Part shown: in pieces, positions 10,556-21,199 of the stretch
How the letters are laid out: every line of letters begins with the position of its first letter
Position numbering within the stretch: position 1 is the stretch's first letter
Origin: Siphonodentalium dalli
Taxonomy: Eukaryota > Mollusca > Scaphopoda > Gadilida > Siphonodentaliidae
Reading direction: 5' to 3'
DNA length: 64,000 nucleotides
Assembly (NCBI GenBank): GCA_032622095.1
Contig: CP136064.1
Span: 273,383,614 to 273,447,613, forward strand
Made by a program: the position numbers and the translations under genes
Notes under the pieces: generated by a model
Database searches by the model: none
What the model saw: only the letters and a program-made list of their open reading frames with translations
What the model was told of the DNA's origin: nothing

Positions 10556-10665
10556 CTGCAGACCGATATACGGATAAGATCCACACTCCTTCTGGCATGA
10601 CTGCGGTGAATTTTCCTTTATTGTAAAGCGTGCATCTTCGAGGATATAACAGCCTTGGTTATCGC
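10556..10665 (-). CDS. WSC domain exon, N-terminal half
   Basis: Minus-strand exon of 110 bp. It encodes GDNQGCYILEDARF and then SCQKECGSYPYIGLQ, the first half of a WSC domain (first three cysteines and the Y.GLQ motif). The donor is near consensus (CTGCAG/GTAAGT). The likely acceptor is ACAAAAACAG just before 10665, giving a phase-1 start. With the next exon (phase 0 to phase 1) it forms a complete 1-1 phase module, the arrangement expected for shuffled extracellular domains. The open frame continues upstream to 10858, but that part looks like intron. The preceding exon is not certain; the next possible one found is at 17798-17918. Confidence 0.9.
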
Positions 10666-10861
10666 CTGTTTTTGTCGTATGTAGATTTGAAATAGTGAAA
10701 TACTGTACTAAGTTGTCTATATAAAGTAACACGTGGGGGAGTTTAGTTGGCAATATGAATAGCCAATCAGGACACAACAAGGCACGCATTGACGGCCAAC
10801 ATGGGGCCAATACTATAAAAATTCTACAAGTGTAATTTACAAGACGGTAACATTTCAAGTA

Positions 10862-11163
10862 TACACTGGTAAACTTGCCCGTGTCATCCAGTAAATTAGC
10901 TGTGTCGTATGACTCATATATTTACACGGCAGCTCATTATTTAATTCCAATTAGTGCATATGCGTCATCTGACACGCTATATGTGTCGCAAGTTCCTAAA
11001 CAAAATTACCAATATCGTTGCCGACACACGGAACGTGTCGTTTTTCCGTGCTATCTGTCATATGAAACGTTTCTGTGCAAATATAAAGTGATTCCCATCC
11101 CTCGGACGCGCTTTCTGTGGACAACTTTTTATGTCATTTGACAGGGAAAAGTTTTCGAGTGTA
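10862..11163. mobile_element. TIR element with TA ends (Tc1/mariner-like MITE)
   Basis: Left end TACACTGGTAAACTTGCCC; right end, read inward on the minus strand, TACACTCGAAAACTTTTCCC. Both are bounded by TA, as for Tc1/mariner insertion. Inside are many GTGTC/GACAC motifs. It is 302 bp with no transposase frame. It sits in what is probably an intron of the WSC/lectin gene. Confidence 0.6.
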
Positions 11164-12589
11164 CTATCTAAAATCAGCATTACTGCACGTCGCGTATGCT
11201 TTGTCGTGGTGGGATTCGTATTAGTAATACATTATTATGTACTTACCTATGACATAGAGTAAATTACCGAAATATATATCGTAGTATGTTTCTCTTAGAA
11301 GCCACAGTGAAATACAATTTAATTATTGCACTGTATAGTTTACGTATTATTACTGTAGCTTGTCGGCGGTTTACGCGATCTGGAATCAATATGCCCAATA
11401 CATACCGGACTCTAACATGTTAGTAAACAATGCCACGCGTTCTTTAATTTATTAGAGATAATACTTTAATTAAGTAAGAGTTAATGCAGCAACTTCGAGC
11501 ATGAATAAGGCGCCATTGTTTTTGTCATCTCTTAATTATTGCTCAGATTATATTGTTAAATTCTTTGTTGAAAATCTCTTGCCCTTTTGGCTGGGTTTAT
11601 GCAAAACGTGCGTCTGTTCATTAATTGTTAGACTGCTGCGGTATGCGTACTGGCAGGATTCACGCTTTCAATGGCCAATTGGCCAATGTGTTTAGAAAAT
11701 GGTCAAATAAAATTTCATTTGGCGAAACATTTTGGCCACCTGGTTATCTTATTTCCATTCAGAACGTGAGGGACCTTGACCCTCATACGATGGTCTGTTA
11801 GAATGGCTCAGGTACTATAAAACAATTGAGATATTTTCTACCAAAAATGGTACAATTTGTCAAGAGAGATATAGATGTATAGAAGGCCTGTTCTAGACAG
11901 TGGTTACAGTGTGCAGTCAATATAATTTCCTCTGATAAAAGAATCAGTAGCACATGACTTCTCATGATCCTCCAATTCTGGAATCTGACAATGGTACATC
12001 TTCCTGACAGAGGATTTCTTTCTTTTTTTGCACAAATTCTTAGCCCAAGATAAACAACTTAAAATCTCACTCTGTATTGGGCACATGTAGCTGATGTATC
12101 CAACATTGAAGCTAATTATACTTAGCCAGTATAAGACAATGAACAGAGGAGCACCTGGTCCTGAACATTTCTTAAAACATCTGTATCTTAATGAAGATAA
12201 AATAACCAGGTGTCCTAAATGTTTTATAAATTTGTGGTCACTTCTTCTGGGAAATATTTATATATTCGCATATAAACAGATCCTGAGTAAACAACTAACA
12301 CACTGGCTGATGTATATTAATCAGCTTAAACACGTCCATCCGCTTCGGTCACCATTTCCAGCTTGTCAGGATGGAACCAGAAGGCAATACTATAGAAATT
12401 ATATACGAGTAGATTACAAACGGTACAAATGGAGTCAGTGGTTATAACCCTTAGCCGCTTCTTTTGATATGGTGCGAAGCTCTAGAGAATATCATCAATT
12501 TTTATTGAATATATACCGAAATATCTTATGAGTGTCTGAAAAGAAATAACGAATATTCGATATTGCTTTCCAGACACTAATGAGATGTT
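11164..12589. other. Probable intronic DNA with one element end
   Basis: No credible exon was recognised. A segment at 11545-11615 matches the left end of the TTAA element at 42030 (see separate entry). A possible splice donor at 11237-11232 (minus strand) was considered and rejected. Confidence 0.4.
11545..11615 (-). mobile_element. Truncated end of the GGGTCAGACGCACG TTAA-element family
   Basis: Contains AAATTCTTTGTTGAAAATC and GCAAAACGTGCGTCTG. This is the inverted counterpart of 42035-42105, the left end of the complete copy at 42030-43004. Only one end is present. Confidence 0.7.
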
Positions 12590-13462
12590 TCAGGTATTCA
12601 AACATAAAACTGTAGGTGTTGATTTTAATAAATTTGAGAGGTTGACAAATAGTATGTCTTTTTTTCTACTTCGGTAACAAGAATAGTTTTCTGCTAGAAT
12701 AATTAATAATTTCACACAGCACTCTAATCACCAAAATAGCATATTATCTGGGCTTTATGAGATGGGGCTTCGTTTATATCATAATGTTGAGTCAATTTTT
12801 TAATTGCATAATAAAACATCATACCGGTCTAATATCGCTTTCAACAACAAAGGCAATATCACGACATTGCCTGTTTAGCAGTGAAGGAAATCCGCACTTA
12901 TGGCTAATCTAACAGTGATTTAAATGGCTGATAAACTCGTCGACCATGTGCGGCAAACCACCGGCCATGTGCGAGTAACTGACAACTCCACCAGATCACG
13001 ATTTCGAGATTCTAAGTCCATGATGTAAACGTGTGTATTTGAACACCCATCGCCAGCGCTGGGGGCGAGACGGCTTGATGGTGTACCTCTAACCGACTGA
13101 GCCACCTCTCAAATATAGAAAATTAATTATGGGTAGTTTTCTTTCTAAAAGAAAATAATCATTATATTTCACGAATCAAGAATAATTAAGTCTCCTCTCA
13201 TTATCTTCAAATATCATATCATGTATATATTAACTGCACTTTTGAAAATAATCTATTTTACAGAAGTCTTGGTACCGCAAACAGTGAAAGTTTTAATATT
13301 TTTCATGTCGTAAAAGTAAATGAGGTTATAATTTCTATAACTGGTCAATGGTTCTTAAATATTGTGTCACAATAATCGCTTGTACAAAATTTCACAAAGG
13401 AATTCCTGGGAAAATCCCTTTTGAAATTAAAGAGCATTTTGGCAAAACGTGCGTCTGACCTT
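12590..13462. mobile_element. Degenerate copy of the 42-kb TTAA element
   Basis: Co-linear with 42190-43000. Shared stretches include GATTTTAATA, ATCATAATGTTGAGT, TTAAGTCTCCTCTCAT and TTGTACAAAATTTCACAAAG. It ends in the TIR GCAAAACGTGCGTCTGACC at 13443-13460. The left end is missing. It is interrupted by or includes a tRNA-derived SINE at about 12905-13110. No coding capacity. Confidence 0.75.
12905..13110 (-). mobile_element. tRNA-derived SINE
   Basis: The minus strand begins GAGGTGGCTCAGTCGGTTAG. This carries an A-box (TGGCTCAGTCGG, 13104-13093) and, about 45 nt on, a B-box-like GGTGTTCAAATAC (near 13047-13034). The two internal RNA polymerase III promoter boxes and a non-tRNA tail fit a tRNA-derived SINE head. 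The cloverleaf is not intact, so it is not called a tRNA gene. Confidence 0.6.
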
Positions 13463-13532
13463 TATTAACCTTTTCGTCAAAATTTTGGGTTGATTCAAAA
13501 TAAAATAAAAGCATAAATTCGTCAAAATGTAT

Positions 13533-13794
13533 TTAACCCTTTCGTGGCGGCAGCTGCGTTTGTGCAGCGTAACAATTACTGCGCCACTGCATTCTCTTAT
13601 ATATGTATGTCTCCCACAGAGAGCCTCGCTAAACAAAATTAATACTTGGCTTACAAGGTCAATTTGATTATTGTTAGGCAACTGTATCCTCTTATATATA
13701 CGAGGCTCCCTATGGGAGACTCGCATATAAAAGAGAATGCATTGGCACAGGGTTAATGTTAAATTCCAGGAACCTCCACGCATGGAAGGGTTAA
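13533..13794. mobile_element. TTAA-flanked MITE carrying two hairpin modules
   Basis: TTAACCCTTTCGTGG at 13533 and, inverted, TTAACCCTTCCATG at 13794 give TTAA plus CCC ends, as in piggyBac-type elements. Inside are two copies of the hairpin module (about 13588-13628, decayed, and 13684-13745) in facing orientation. Between them is TTACAAGGTCAATTTGATTA, a spacer also found in the 46.5-kb copy. Confidence 0.7.
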
Positions 13795-13795
13795 A

Positions 13796-14013
13796 TGTAA
13801 CATATTTCAGGTAAAAATTGGAGCCATTAAGAATATATTATACACCTGTGTCGACGTGGTGTACACTGACTCATCAAGTACCTACGTGCTGGTCAACGAC
13901 ATTCTGGCGTGTTTTACTTGTGTTGAATAAATGTCATCATGTCTAAGAGTTCTTACTGAGTGAATAGTAAAACTGGGAGTACTACATACTCGACATGGTG
14001 CCGTGAGCAGGAT
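13796..14013 (+). mobile_element. Possible LTR remnant with primer-binding site
   Basis: A TG...CA segment of 200 bp (13796-13995) contains an AATAAA at about 13925. It is followed directly by TGGTGCCGTGAGCAGGAT. That sequence has the TGGTGCC form typical of a tRNA primer-binding site placed immediately after a 5' LTR. No gag/pol frame follows and no second LTR was found, so this is a fragment at best. Confidence 0.4.
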
Positions 14014-14655
14014 ATTACGTATGATTATTAGATACGGACGCGGGCAGTCACGGAAAAAAAGATAGGAGACAATGTGCTTATTGACTGGTTCACAACCCCT
14101 TCATAGACATTAATGTCGAAACTTTTTGTTTGGTGTCTATGTCGAGTTTGTTGGTTTAAAATCGTTGCGTCAATTTGACATAGTTAGACATATGTATAGT
14201 GTAAAAGTTTGAAAACTAATGAAAATATCGTTGTGCCTATCTGTCTGCTTTTTGTTTTGCTTGTGGAGTAATTTAAATAAATGATATCTGGTCTAAATTT
14301 TTGCGTAAATTGGCCATGGTTAGTAAATAGAAAATGTTTCCGGGAAATTCTATCACTTGTTCTGTGGTATTTGCTTAGCTTTGAAGTAATCTGGTTATGC
14401 TGAAAGGAAGCGGTCCATATATATAAAGTCTAGTTGTTCCCGTTGAGAAGAAAGTTAAAACAACTTGTCAAAATATGAGTTTATCAATGCAAGTTGAAAT
14501 AAAGATTGGTTTTTCGAGGTTTTCATATTCATTTGTTATAAGGTTATATACTGTTATGTGATTGTCATTTATACCATGGGTACATGTGGTATTTATTAGT
14601 TACATGTACGCTCAGTGTGAATAATTTAAATTTGACAAATGTTACCAGGTGTAAT
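14014..14655. other. No recognisable feature
   Basis: T-rich unique-looking sequence without coding or structural signals. Confidence 0.45.
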
Positions 14656-15081
14656 TGGTTCATTGTATACATAATTACTGGGATAAACTTAGTGTCCATC
14701 GTTATATGGTATCCAAGGAAACGGAACAGATTTGATGTTACAATCTTCGCGAAAATGAGTCCCAGTGAATTGTGAGAAATTATGCGTTATGCAGATGTGG
14801 TGAATAAGAAAATTCTCACAGCAAGTAATCAGTTGATTATATTAGGTTTTTTTTTAACAATATGTGGGTTGGTTCATTGTATACATAATTACTGGGATAA
14901 AATTAGTGTCCATCGTTATATGGTATCCAAGCAACGGAAAAGATTGATGTTACAATCTTCACCTAAATAAGTCCCAGTGAATTGTGAGAAATTATGCATT
15001 ATGCAGATGTGGTGAATAAGAAAATTATCACAGCAAATACATAGTTGTTTATATCAGTTTTTATTTGAACAATATGTGGGG
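14656..15081. repeat. Two-copy tandem duplication, unit about 214 bp
   Basis: TGGTTCATTGTATACATAAT starts at 14656 and again at 14870. AACAATATGTGGG closes each copy. Identity is about 90%. Short frames at 14584-14775 and 14782-14970 lie in the repeat and show no motif. Confidence 0.9.
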
Positions 15082-16517
15082 GTAATCAAAAGTTGTTCAA
15101 TAAATACGCAGCTAGTTTGTCTGTCTGCTAGTTTTCAAACAAGTTGGATTCAGTTAAAAAATTTCAGATTAAAAATGTCACAAAGTTATGGTTATGTACG
15201 TGTAATTTCGACGGTGTTTATAGAAACCGATAATGGTATATAGTGAATTGGTTGATCAAAATACAAATGTTGTCTAGCTTATGACACAGACGTTTTGGTT
15301 TTAAAATAAATCCTTTGTGTCCTTGTAGTTTTGATCCGAGTAAGTTGAAGTCATTTACATATAGTATTGACACACTTTTGTTAAGCTTGTTTGAGGGTTA
15401 AACCAATTGTTTTGAATAACGTGGATCACTGAACAAAGCTGTTTTGTTTTAAAATTCGGATTAAACCGGTATATGCATTAAATGGTCTCACCGATATGAC
15501 GGTCATAGGTCAGTAAAATTTATTGCTGATTTTAGGATGGTGTCATGTTAATCAGTATGATTTTAGTGAGTTCTGATTGTGATCAAATCATGGTTTGGAA
15601 ATTAGTTAAAGTTGTTCTGTCAGTAAATTAATTTAGTGTTACTATGCTCAGATAATCTATTGAAAAAACATAGTTATTTCTGACGGTATGTTAAGAGACT
15701 GGTTGTGCCCAGAGTTTGAAATTTTAGAAATTATTGTTTGGGAATAGTTCAGGTTAGCCAACTAGTTCCAATGTTTTGCAGGTATATCTACACGCATGGT
15801 TAGTGGTATTTTGTTTTACGACACGCTCGAAATAGGTTAAACTTTTGATTTAAAAAGATATAGATCGATGTACATGTATCGTCATTTGTGGGTTTGTGCT
15901 ATACAAGTTAAAAAAGGTTGCACATAAACCCATAAAAGTCATTATTTATTCACATGAAAAGATGTGTGGAAAGTTGTGCCCTAATAAAATATATTACATT
16001 TGCCCTGGTGTGTCTGTAAGTTCTACGACACAGGGAATATATGTAATATAATATAATGGACATATATTGGCAATAAGAACTAGCAAATCATATAGTTCTT
16101 AGCATCAGCACTTTGCCTAGGAGGGTTAATTATCGATTGTGATTTATTGTGAATACATTTATTGTGAATACATAAGCCAACCAGTGTCCATGAAGAAAAA
16201 TAATTGTCAAATCAGAAATTATTAAGCCTTGAATTATATATTATGCGAGTGGCGTTCAATTACAATGAGATACTCATGGCCTGTGTGATGAAAGAGTTCA
16301 CACCGGGTCATTGCTGGATAAAACCATGGCTATATAGTGACATGAATGGTCTGGCCTATTGTGAAATGAAATGTCCAGTGATCAATTTACCGCTATAGTG
16401 TCAACATTATTGATGCATGCTAAGTTAATCTTGTCGCCGTTGTCAGATAAAACTGTAAGGAATGTCGGACAATAACGGAAGCGTGTTTGTGGAGCCGGTC
16501 TCAATTGTGATATTAAA
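15082..16517. other. No recognisable gene
   Basis: T/G-rich noncoding-looking sequence; frames are short and without motifs. Confidence 0.45.
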
Positions 16518-17470
16518 GTGGTACGTGAATGCTCAAGTCTGCCTAATTATCTCTATTACACTAACAATATAATGAAAGTATTTTGGATGCGAAGAATTTT
16601 ATTTACAAATAGCATAATTGTAGATTTTTTTCAAAAAATAACAAAAACACGCATATCAGAGAAATTATGTAATGAAGAATATATTTGTCGGATTTCAAAG
16701 AAAATTCAAAAATATAAGTTCTGGGTCAAAGTTTTATCTGCATGGACAAAATTTAATATAAAAGTCAACAATTTCAATCCCAATGTGTTATTCCAGTCAG
16801 TGTGGTACAATAAGGATATTGTCATAAACGGAGGCACAATATACATACACAAATGGGAAGCGAAAGGAGTGCATACAATTTTAGATTTTTTTTATGCGAA
16901 CGGTAACATACTTCAGATTTCACAATTCGGTAAGAAATTTTCAATGAAAACGAATTATTTACACTTCATATCCTATAACCAAATGTATTATGAAATATAT
17001 GAAATGCATGAACACATCGAGTCGAATAATGGCAAAAACACATAGACCTGATATATCTGATAGTTTCCGTATTATGGCAGGAGTTAAGGGACATCAGTAC
17101 CTAAAACGCTCAAGCAAAACAACGAATTGGCTAGATAAGCTTTCAAATAAGTGGCAAGAATTTTCAATAACAAACACAATATGGCCTAAATTGACAACTG
17201 CGCCGTTTAAATGTGTAACAATAGAGGTCAAATTAATATGGTTTCAATATAAAATTATTCATAAAATATTAGGTACCAATTCTCTTGTATCAAAGTTTGT
17301 TAAGAATATTACAAAAAATGTGATTTCTGCAATAAAGAAACAGAAACTATAAAACACCTCTTTTGGGATTGTCACCTAACACAGATGGCAAGTGCGGTGT
17401 TTTTGAAGCATGGGCATCAATATACGCCAAAATGTCCATATAAATTCGCGCTTAATAATAACCACATATA
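16518..17470 (+). pseudogene. C-terminal part of a Tx1/L1-like LINE ORF2
   Basis: The first frame (16518-17045) reads FWVKVLSAWTKFN, VLFQSVWYNKDIVING and ILDFFYANGNIL. The next (16990-17352) reads IWPKLTTAPFK and LIWFQYKIIHKILGTNSL. A third frame, around 17318-17385, carries CDFCNKETETIKHLFWDCHL, the C-terminal CCHC. This order (AW..F, WYN..I, DFF..NG, WFQY.I.H.ILGTN, CxxC...H...C) is that of Tx1-type L1-clade elements. RT and endonuclease are missing and the frames are shifted, so it is dead. Confidence 0.85.
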
Positions 17471-17671
17471 TGATAGATATAAATCAAATGAATTAAATGT
17501 CAAAAACTGAATACATCTTAGAAAGATCTAAACTGAATACGGAATTAAGTACATGTATTATGATTATATTATGCGTGATGATGCACACGTGACTGTATAT
17601 ATTATTTGTATATAATTATTTGTAATTTGTCTAAAATGTCTTATATATACATGTAGATGTTATACAATAAA

Positions 17672-17735
17672 GATCATGATGACGATGACGATGACGATGA
17701 CGACGATGCTGATGATAATAATGATGATCATTTGT
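17672..17735. repeat. (GAT/GAC)n microsatellite
   Basis: Short run of GATGAC-type triplets ending in GATGATAATAATGATG. Confidence 0.9.
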
Positions 17736-17797
17736 TTCAGGCACATATAGTTATGACGGAAGCTAGATCACAGGGAGTGTAAAGTTGAATTACTCAC

Positions 17798-17918
17798 CAC
17801 TTTCCTTCAAATAGATCTCGTATTCTTTGTTGCCTGAAATCTCGCAGCGTGTTCCTCGGAACGTCGGTTTAATATGTTCGGCGCTTAAACACACACACCT
17901 CTTGTGTCCAGTGAGATA
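17798..17918 (-). CDS. Probable exon, diverged WSC C-terminal half
   Basis: Minus-strand exon of 121 bp between TATTCAACAG (acceptor) and GTGAGTAATT (donor). It reads YLTGHKRCVCLSAEHIKP, then TRCEISGNKEYEIYLKES. It starts in phase 0 and ends in phase 1, exactly like the certain WSC exon at 9663-9798. It has CxC near the start and a hydrophobic EIYL ending. Two of the five cysteines and the CGG motif of that exon are absent, so the WSC call is tentative. The preceding half-domain exon was not found. Confidence 0.6.
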
Positions 17919-17997
17919 CTGTTGAATATAAACATGGACTAGTTTACAGCAAATTACTAATCTACATGCACTTGTTGAGAAAAGTCACCCCTAAATC

Positions 17998-18062
17998 TAT
18001 ATATATATATATATATACATACAAAAGAGTATGATATGTCTGTCCGTCCGTCTGTCTGTCTG
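17998..18062. repeat. (TA)n and (TCYG)n microsatellites
   Basis: A TA run (17998-18018) and a TCCG/TCTG array (18038-18062), followed by GC-richer sequence that may belong to another microsatellite-bearing element. Confidence 0.85.
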
Positions 18063-18604
18063 TCCAGATTCCCCCGGACCCTGTAGCGATTTCAACCAAA
18101 TTTGGTGTGGTGACTCGGAATACTCTGTCAGAGGTTATAACGGCTTAGTCCGAAGTGAACCTTTTTCAGCTAGTCCTATATAGACGTACATGTACTACCC
18201 ATTGAGCAAATAGGAGTATTGCATGGATACCCAGAACACCATCCGAATGCCTATCGTGCATGTACTCTCTTATGACATACAATAAATACTGAAATGCACA
18301 CGGATAGGTGAGATTATACATTGGATTTTAATTCGGGGGTTCGGTATATTTCAACAATATGTACGGGATGCGGACAGTCCCCTGGTGCATACACCCTGAC
18401 GGAATACCCGTCGGTGTTGTAATTTCCGACAAAGTTTGGGTATAGTATAGGTTTGATATATCAAACTTTTCCTGATGTCAAATATTTATGTATACACACT
18501 TTCATTGAGAAGAAATAACCGAGTGCTATAAGATGAAATGGTTAAATATTCTTATGATTCATTAATATACAGTACGTCTATCACGAATTCACATAAAAAC
18601 ATCA

Positions 18605-18830
18605 CGTTTCAATCGCGCCCGCTATTAAACGCGATTCGCCCAATCGTGGCCGCGAAGTGGGGTCCACCAAACGCGCTTCTCCGTTTATTGCCACTATCTG
18701 AGAAAAGTCGACATTTCAATTCTGATCGCGGGAGAGATCGCGGGTCTGTCTGTGTATATTGATGACCCCCGTGGTGTGACTGTCTGGCGTGGGCTGTATT
18801 ATAGCATCGCGGGTTACCGCGATATCAACA
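18605..18830. repeat. CGCGAT-rich segment
   Basis: Contains repeated ATCGCG and CGCGAT motifs, including GATCGCGGGAGAGATCGCGG. It shares GGCCGCGAAGTGGGG-like text with the element at 24887-25099. Its ends are not defined. Confidence 0.5.
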
Positions 18831-19910
18831 ACAAATTGAGCGTGCAGAGTTTCATTAACAACAAAATCATGTCATATCAGATTTGTAAAGCATATATGGT
18901 GATGCCCGTCTAACAAAATAGTGCAGCGTGTGGCTTTCATCATATATGCTTTACATGCAGTGTGGACATTAACTATTTACGTGAACATGTCAAGAGTTGA
19001 CTTTAAAATGTTCAGGATTAGGTCAATAGCATGATGAGTAAATTGGTAATTTTTGTCATCACGCCTGCGGCTATACGACGGTGTACATGTATCTCATATC
19101 GCATATATTGGCCACGATATATCTATCAAAACTGATGAGTGTTATCATAATTTCATTTATAATAAATTTGGTACTGCGTGTTAACGCGGGGTTGAATATC
19201 ATTTGAAGACATTTGTGAATGTATCTCGCTGGCAAGCAGTTAGTTGATTGATTATCATTCATTCATGTGTAGTAATGTTCAGGTAATAATTGCAACAAAC
19301 AGCCGTATGCTGCATGTTGGCTGTGCTAATTATATAAACACCCCTAGACATGAGTGAAGACCCATGAAGCTACTTTTGTTATCTTCACCTTGGCTGATAT
19401 CACCAGAACAACCACACACATAAATCATAGAACAATTAAAGGTATACTTTTAGCAATGAATGGTAGAATTGTTTTGATGCAGATGTTTGCAAATTTACTT
19501 GTATAAAATCGATCATGTGGTTTCCTGTTTGCGTTTGTATTTATAAATCCATATATTTCGCGGTTTGATTTCAAAATTACCAGCACTGTAGTTGCTACCT
19601 TCAGGCGGTGGGCAACATGACACTTTCGCGTATGTTACCGTTCACGCCCCAGATTAAAGGCCGTTACAAACCACCGGGGGCTAATGTAATTTCGTTGACC
19701 AAAGGTGTTACACTGTGTGCGCTTGGCATGAATTATACATCTGTTACTCAACTGAATTTTCAGAATCTATTCAGCAACCCGTATGTGAATGCGTGAACGT
19801 GTGATAAGACCCTGAGTAACTTTCCGGGATTTAGTAATCTTCCACAATAGAAGCAATACGATGGGCAGACAACTACCCATACGATGAGTATATATTGTGG
19901 ATATCACACA
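18831..19910. other. No certain feature
   Basis: Contains a 62-codon plus-strand frame (19608-19796) of GC-richer composition, but the minus strand is equally open in pieces and neither matches a family. A TTAAAGGTATAC at 19436 resembles TTAA-element ends seen elsewhere in the window, without a partner. Confidence 0.35.
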
Positions 19911-20271
19911 CGAACAATCTATAAACATTACTTTCTTCACTGAGGAACGTACTCGTATCTTTGAAAGTTTCCGTGATGTCTAAGCGTGTTCGTAGAAGCA
20001 GCCATTGCTTAGTGCACTTTCTCACAGAAGACCGATTGGTTACGATACTGTCGATACGATACATTCGCTGTGATGGTGTGATTTTTAGAGGTGACGTGGT
20101 CAGTGGGGGTTCTGTCCAGACGACGAAGACGATTGCGAAATTATTGCGCTCGGTGATTCTATATCTCTACTGGCGACTAAACGAGCATACGAGGCGAAAC
20201 AAAAAGGGGTGAGTGAAATTATCGCATATACACTGCCAAAACGTTGTCCTTAAATTTAGAACTACGAGGTC
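19911..20271 (+). repeat. Left copy of a 361-365-bp direct repeat
   Basis: Begins CGAACAATCTATAAAC and ends AACTACGAGGTC. It is nearly identical to 21200-21564. Relative to the right copy it has a 3-bp insertion and a 7-bp deletion near 20095-20115. The deletion breaks the reading frame that is open in the other copy. Confidence 0.92.
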
Positions 20272-20403
20272 ATATTCATTCCAACATTGATTGATTAGCA
20301 GTCGGAACTCCAGAGAGCTTGGATCGCTACCTCTCAGGATGAACTCGCCACCGATAATACCAATTAGTGTCACTAATATGCTGGACGCCATGCATGTCAA
20401 ACC

Positions 20404-20903
20404 TTGTCTGAGCTAGACACTTCATGCTCATACAGGCGGATACCAGCTGATTCTGGATTTTCCATCAGGCCCGGCACAGCCCTCTTCATGGCTCGCTACC
20501 GGACCAGAAGACACCAGATCAGCACGGAAACCTCGACAAAAGATGAAAAAGAAAAAGAAGAAAACGCCATCAAGGAAAAAAAGAGATTCCGAGAGACTTG
20601 CTGCATGGAAAGCGAATGGGAGAGCTGAGAGACGCCCAGCTCCCCAACTCGGCCTCAACCCGACGACACCACCACCACCAGAAGCAGAGACGCCGATGTC
20701 ACCCCGGTTGTCTCTGCTATCGCCACCGAGGTCAACGGAGACAGGGACGCGGATATCACCCCGACACTCCTGCCGCTGACATCGAGGTAGAGATGGACAC
20801 ACTTACACCTGCGACACCGGAGTACCAACACATACCGGTGTCCCCATCTCCACCACCAGCAACAACAACACCACCAACCTCCTCGCCGCGTCCAGCCTCT
20901 TGA
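20404..20903 (+). CDS. Basic/proline-rich reading frames between the direct repeats
   Basis: Overlapping plus-strand frames. One at 20543-20779 reads KKKKKKTPSRKKRDSERLAA and then a Pro/Thr/Ser-rich tail (TTPPPPEAETPMSP). Another continues in a Thr/Pro-rich register to 20903. The run is far more GC- and purine-rich than its surroundings. The lysine block followed by (S/T)PS..KRD..RL..(W/F) is of a kind met in predicted proteins of invertebrate mobile elements, but that is recollection of a style, not an identification. It may be part of a retroelement bounded by the direct repeats. Confidence 0.35.
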
Positions 20904-21199
20904 GACCAGAAGACATAAGAGCAAATTATGAACACAATGCGAAGAAAAGCCACACAAATGGAAGAAGAATTAAAAGCACAAGCATAAGCAGTAAAAGCAA
21001 TCATAACAACAAAACCAACTGATAGGGAAAAAAGAAACCAAAAAAGAAAAAGATCAAGGTCTAGTTGCTTCCTGCTCCTGTGCATGTGACGGAACAAAAG
21101 CTCTTCAGCAACAACACAACATCCAACAAGCGGTTTGTAGGGGAGGGCATACTGCCCTACCAAATCTTCCCGGGAATCATCCCAAACTCCAAACCTAGG

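Noticed and set aside
11233-11290. Possible small minus-strand exon ending at a GTAAGT donor
   Set aside because: The phase expected from the neighbouring exons runs into TAG at the donor, the acceptor is weak and the peptide has no motif.
19570-19796. GC-richer plus-strand frame, possible exon
   Set aside because: The minus strand has similarly open pieces with cysteines, no family matches, and no convincing donor is present.
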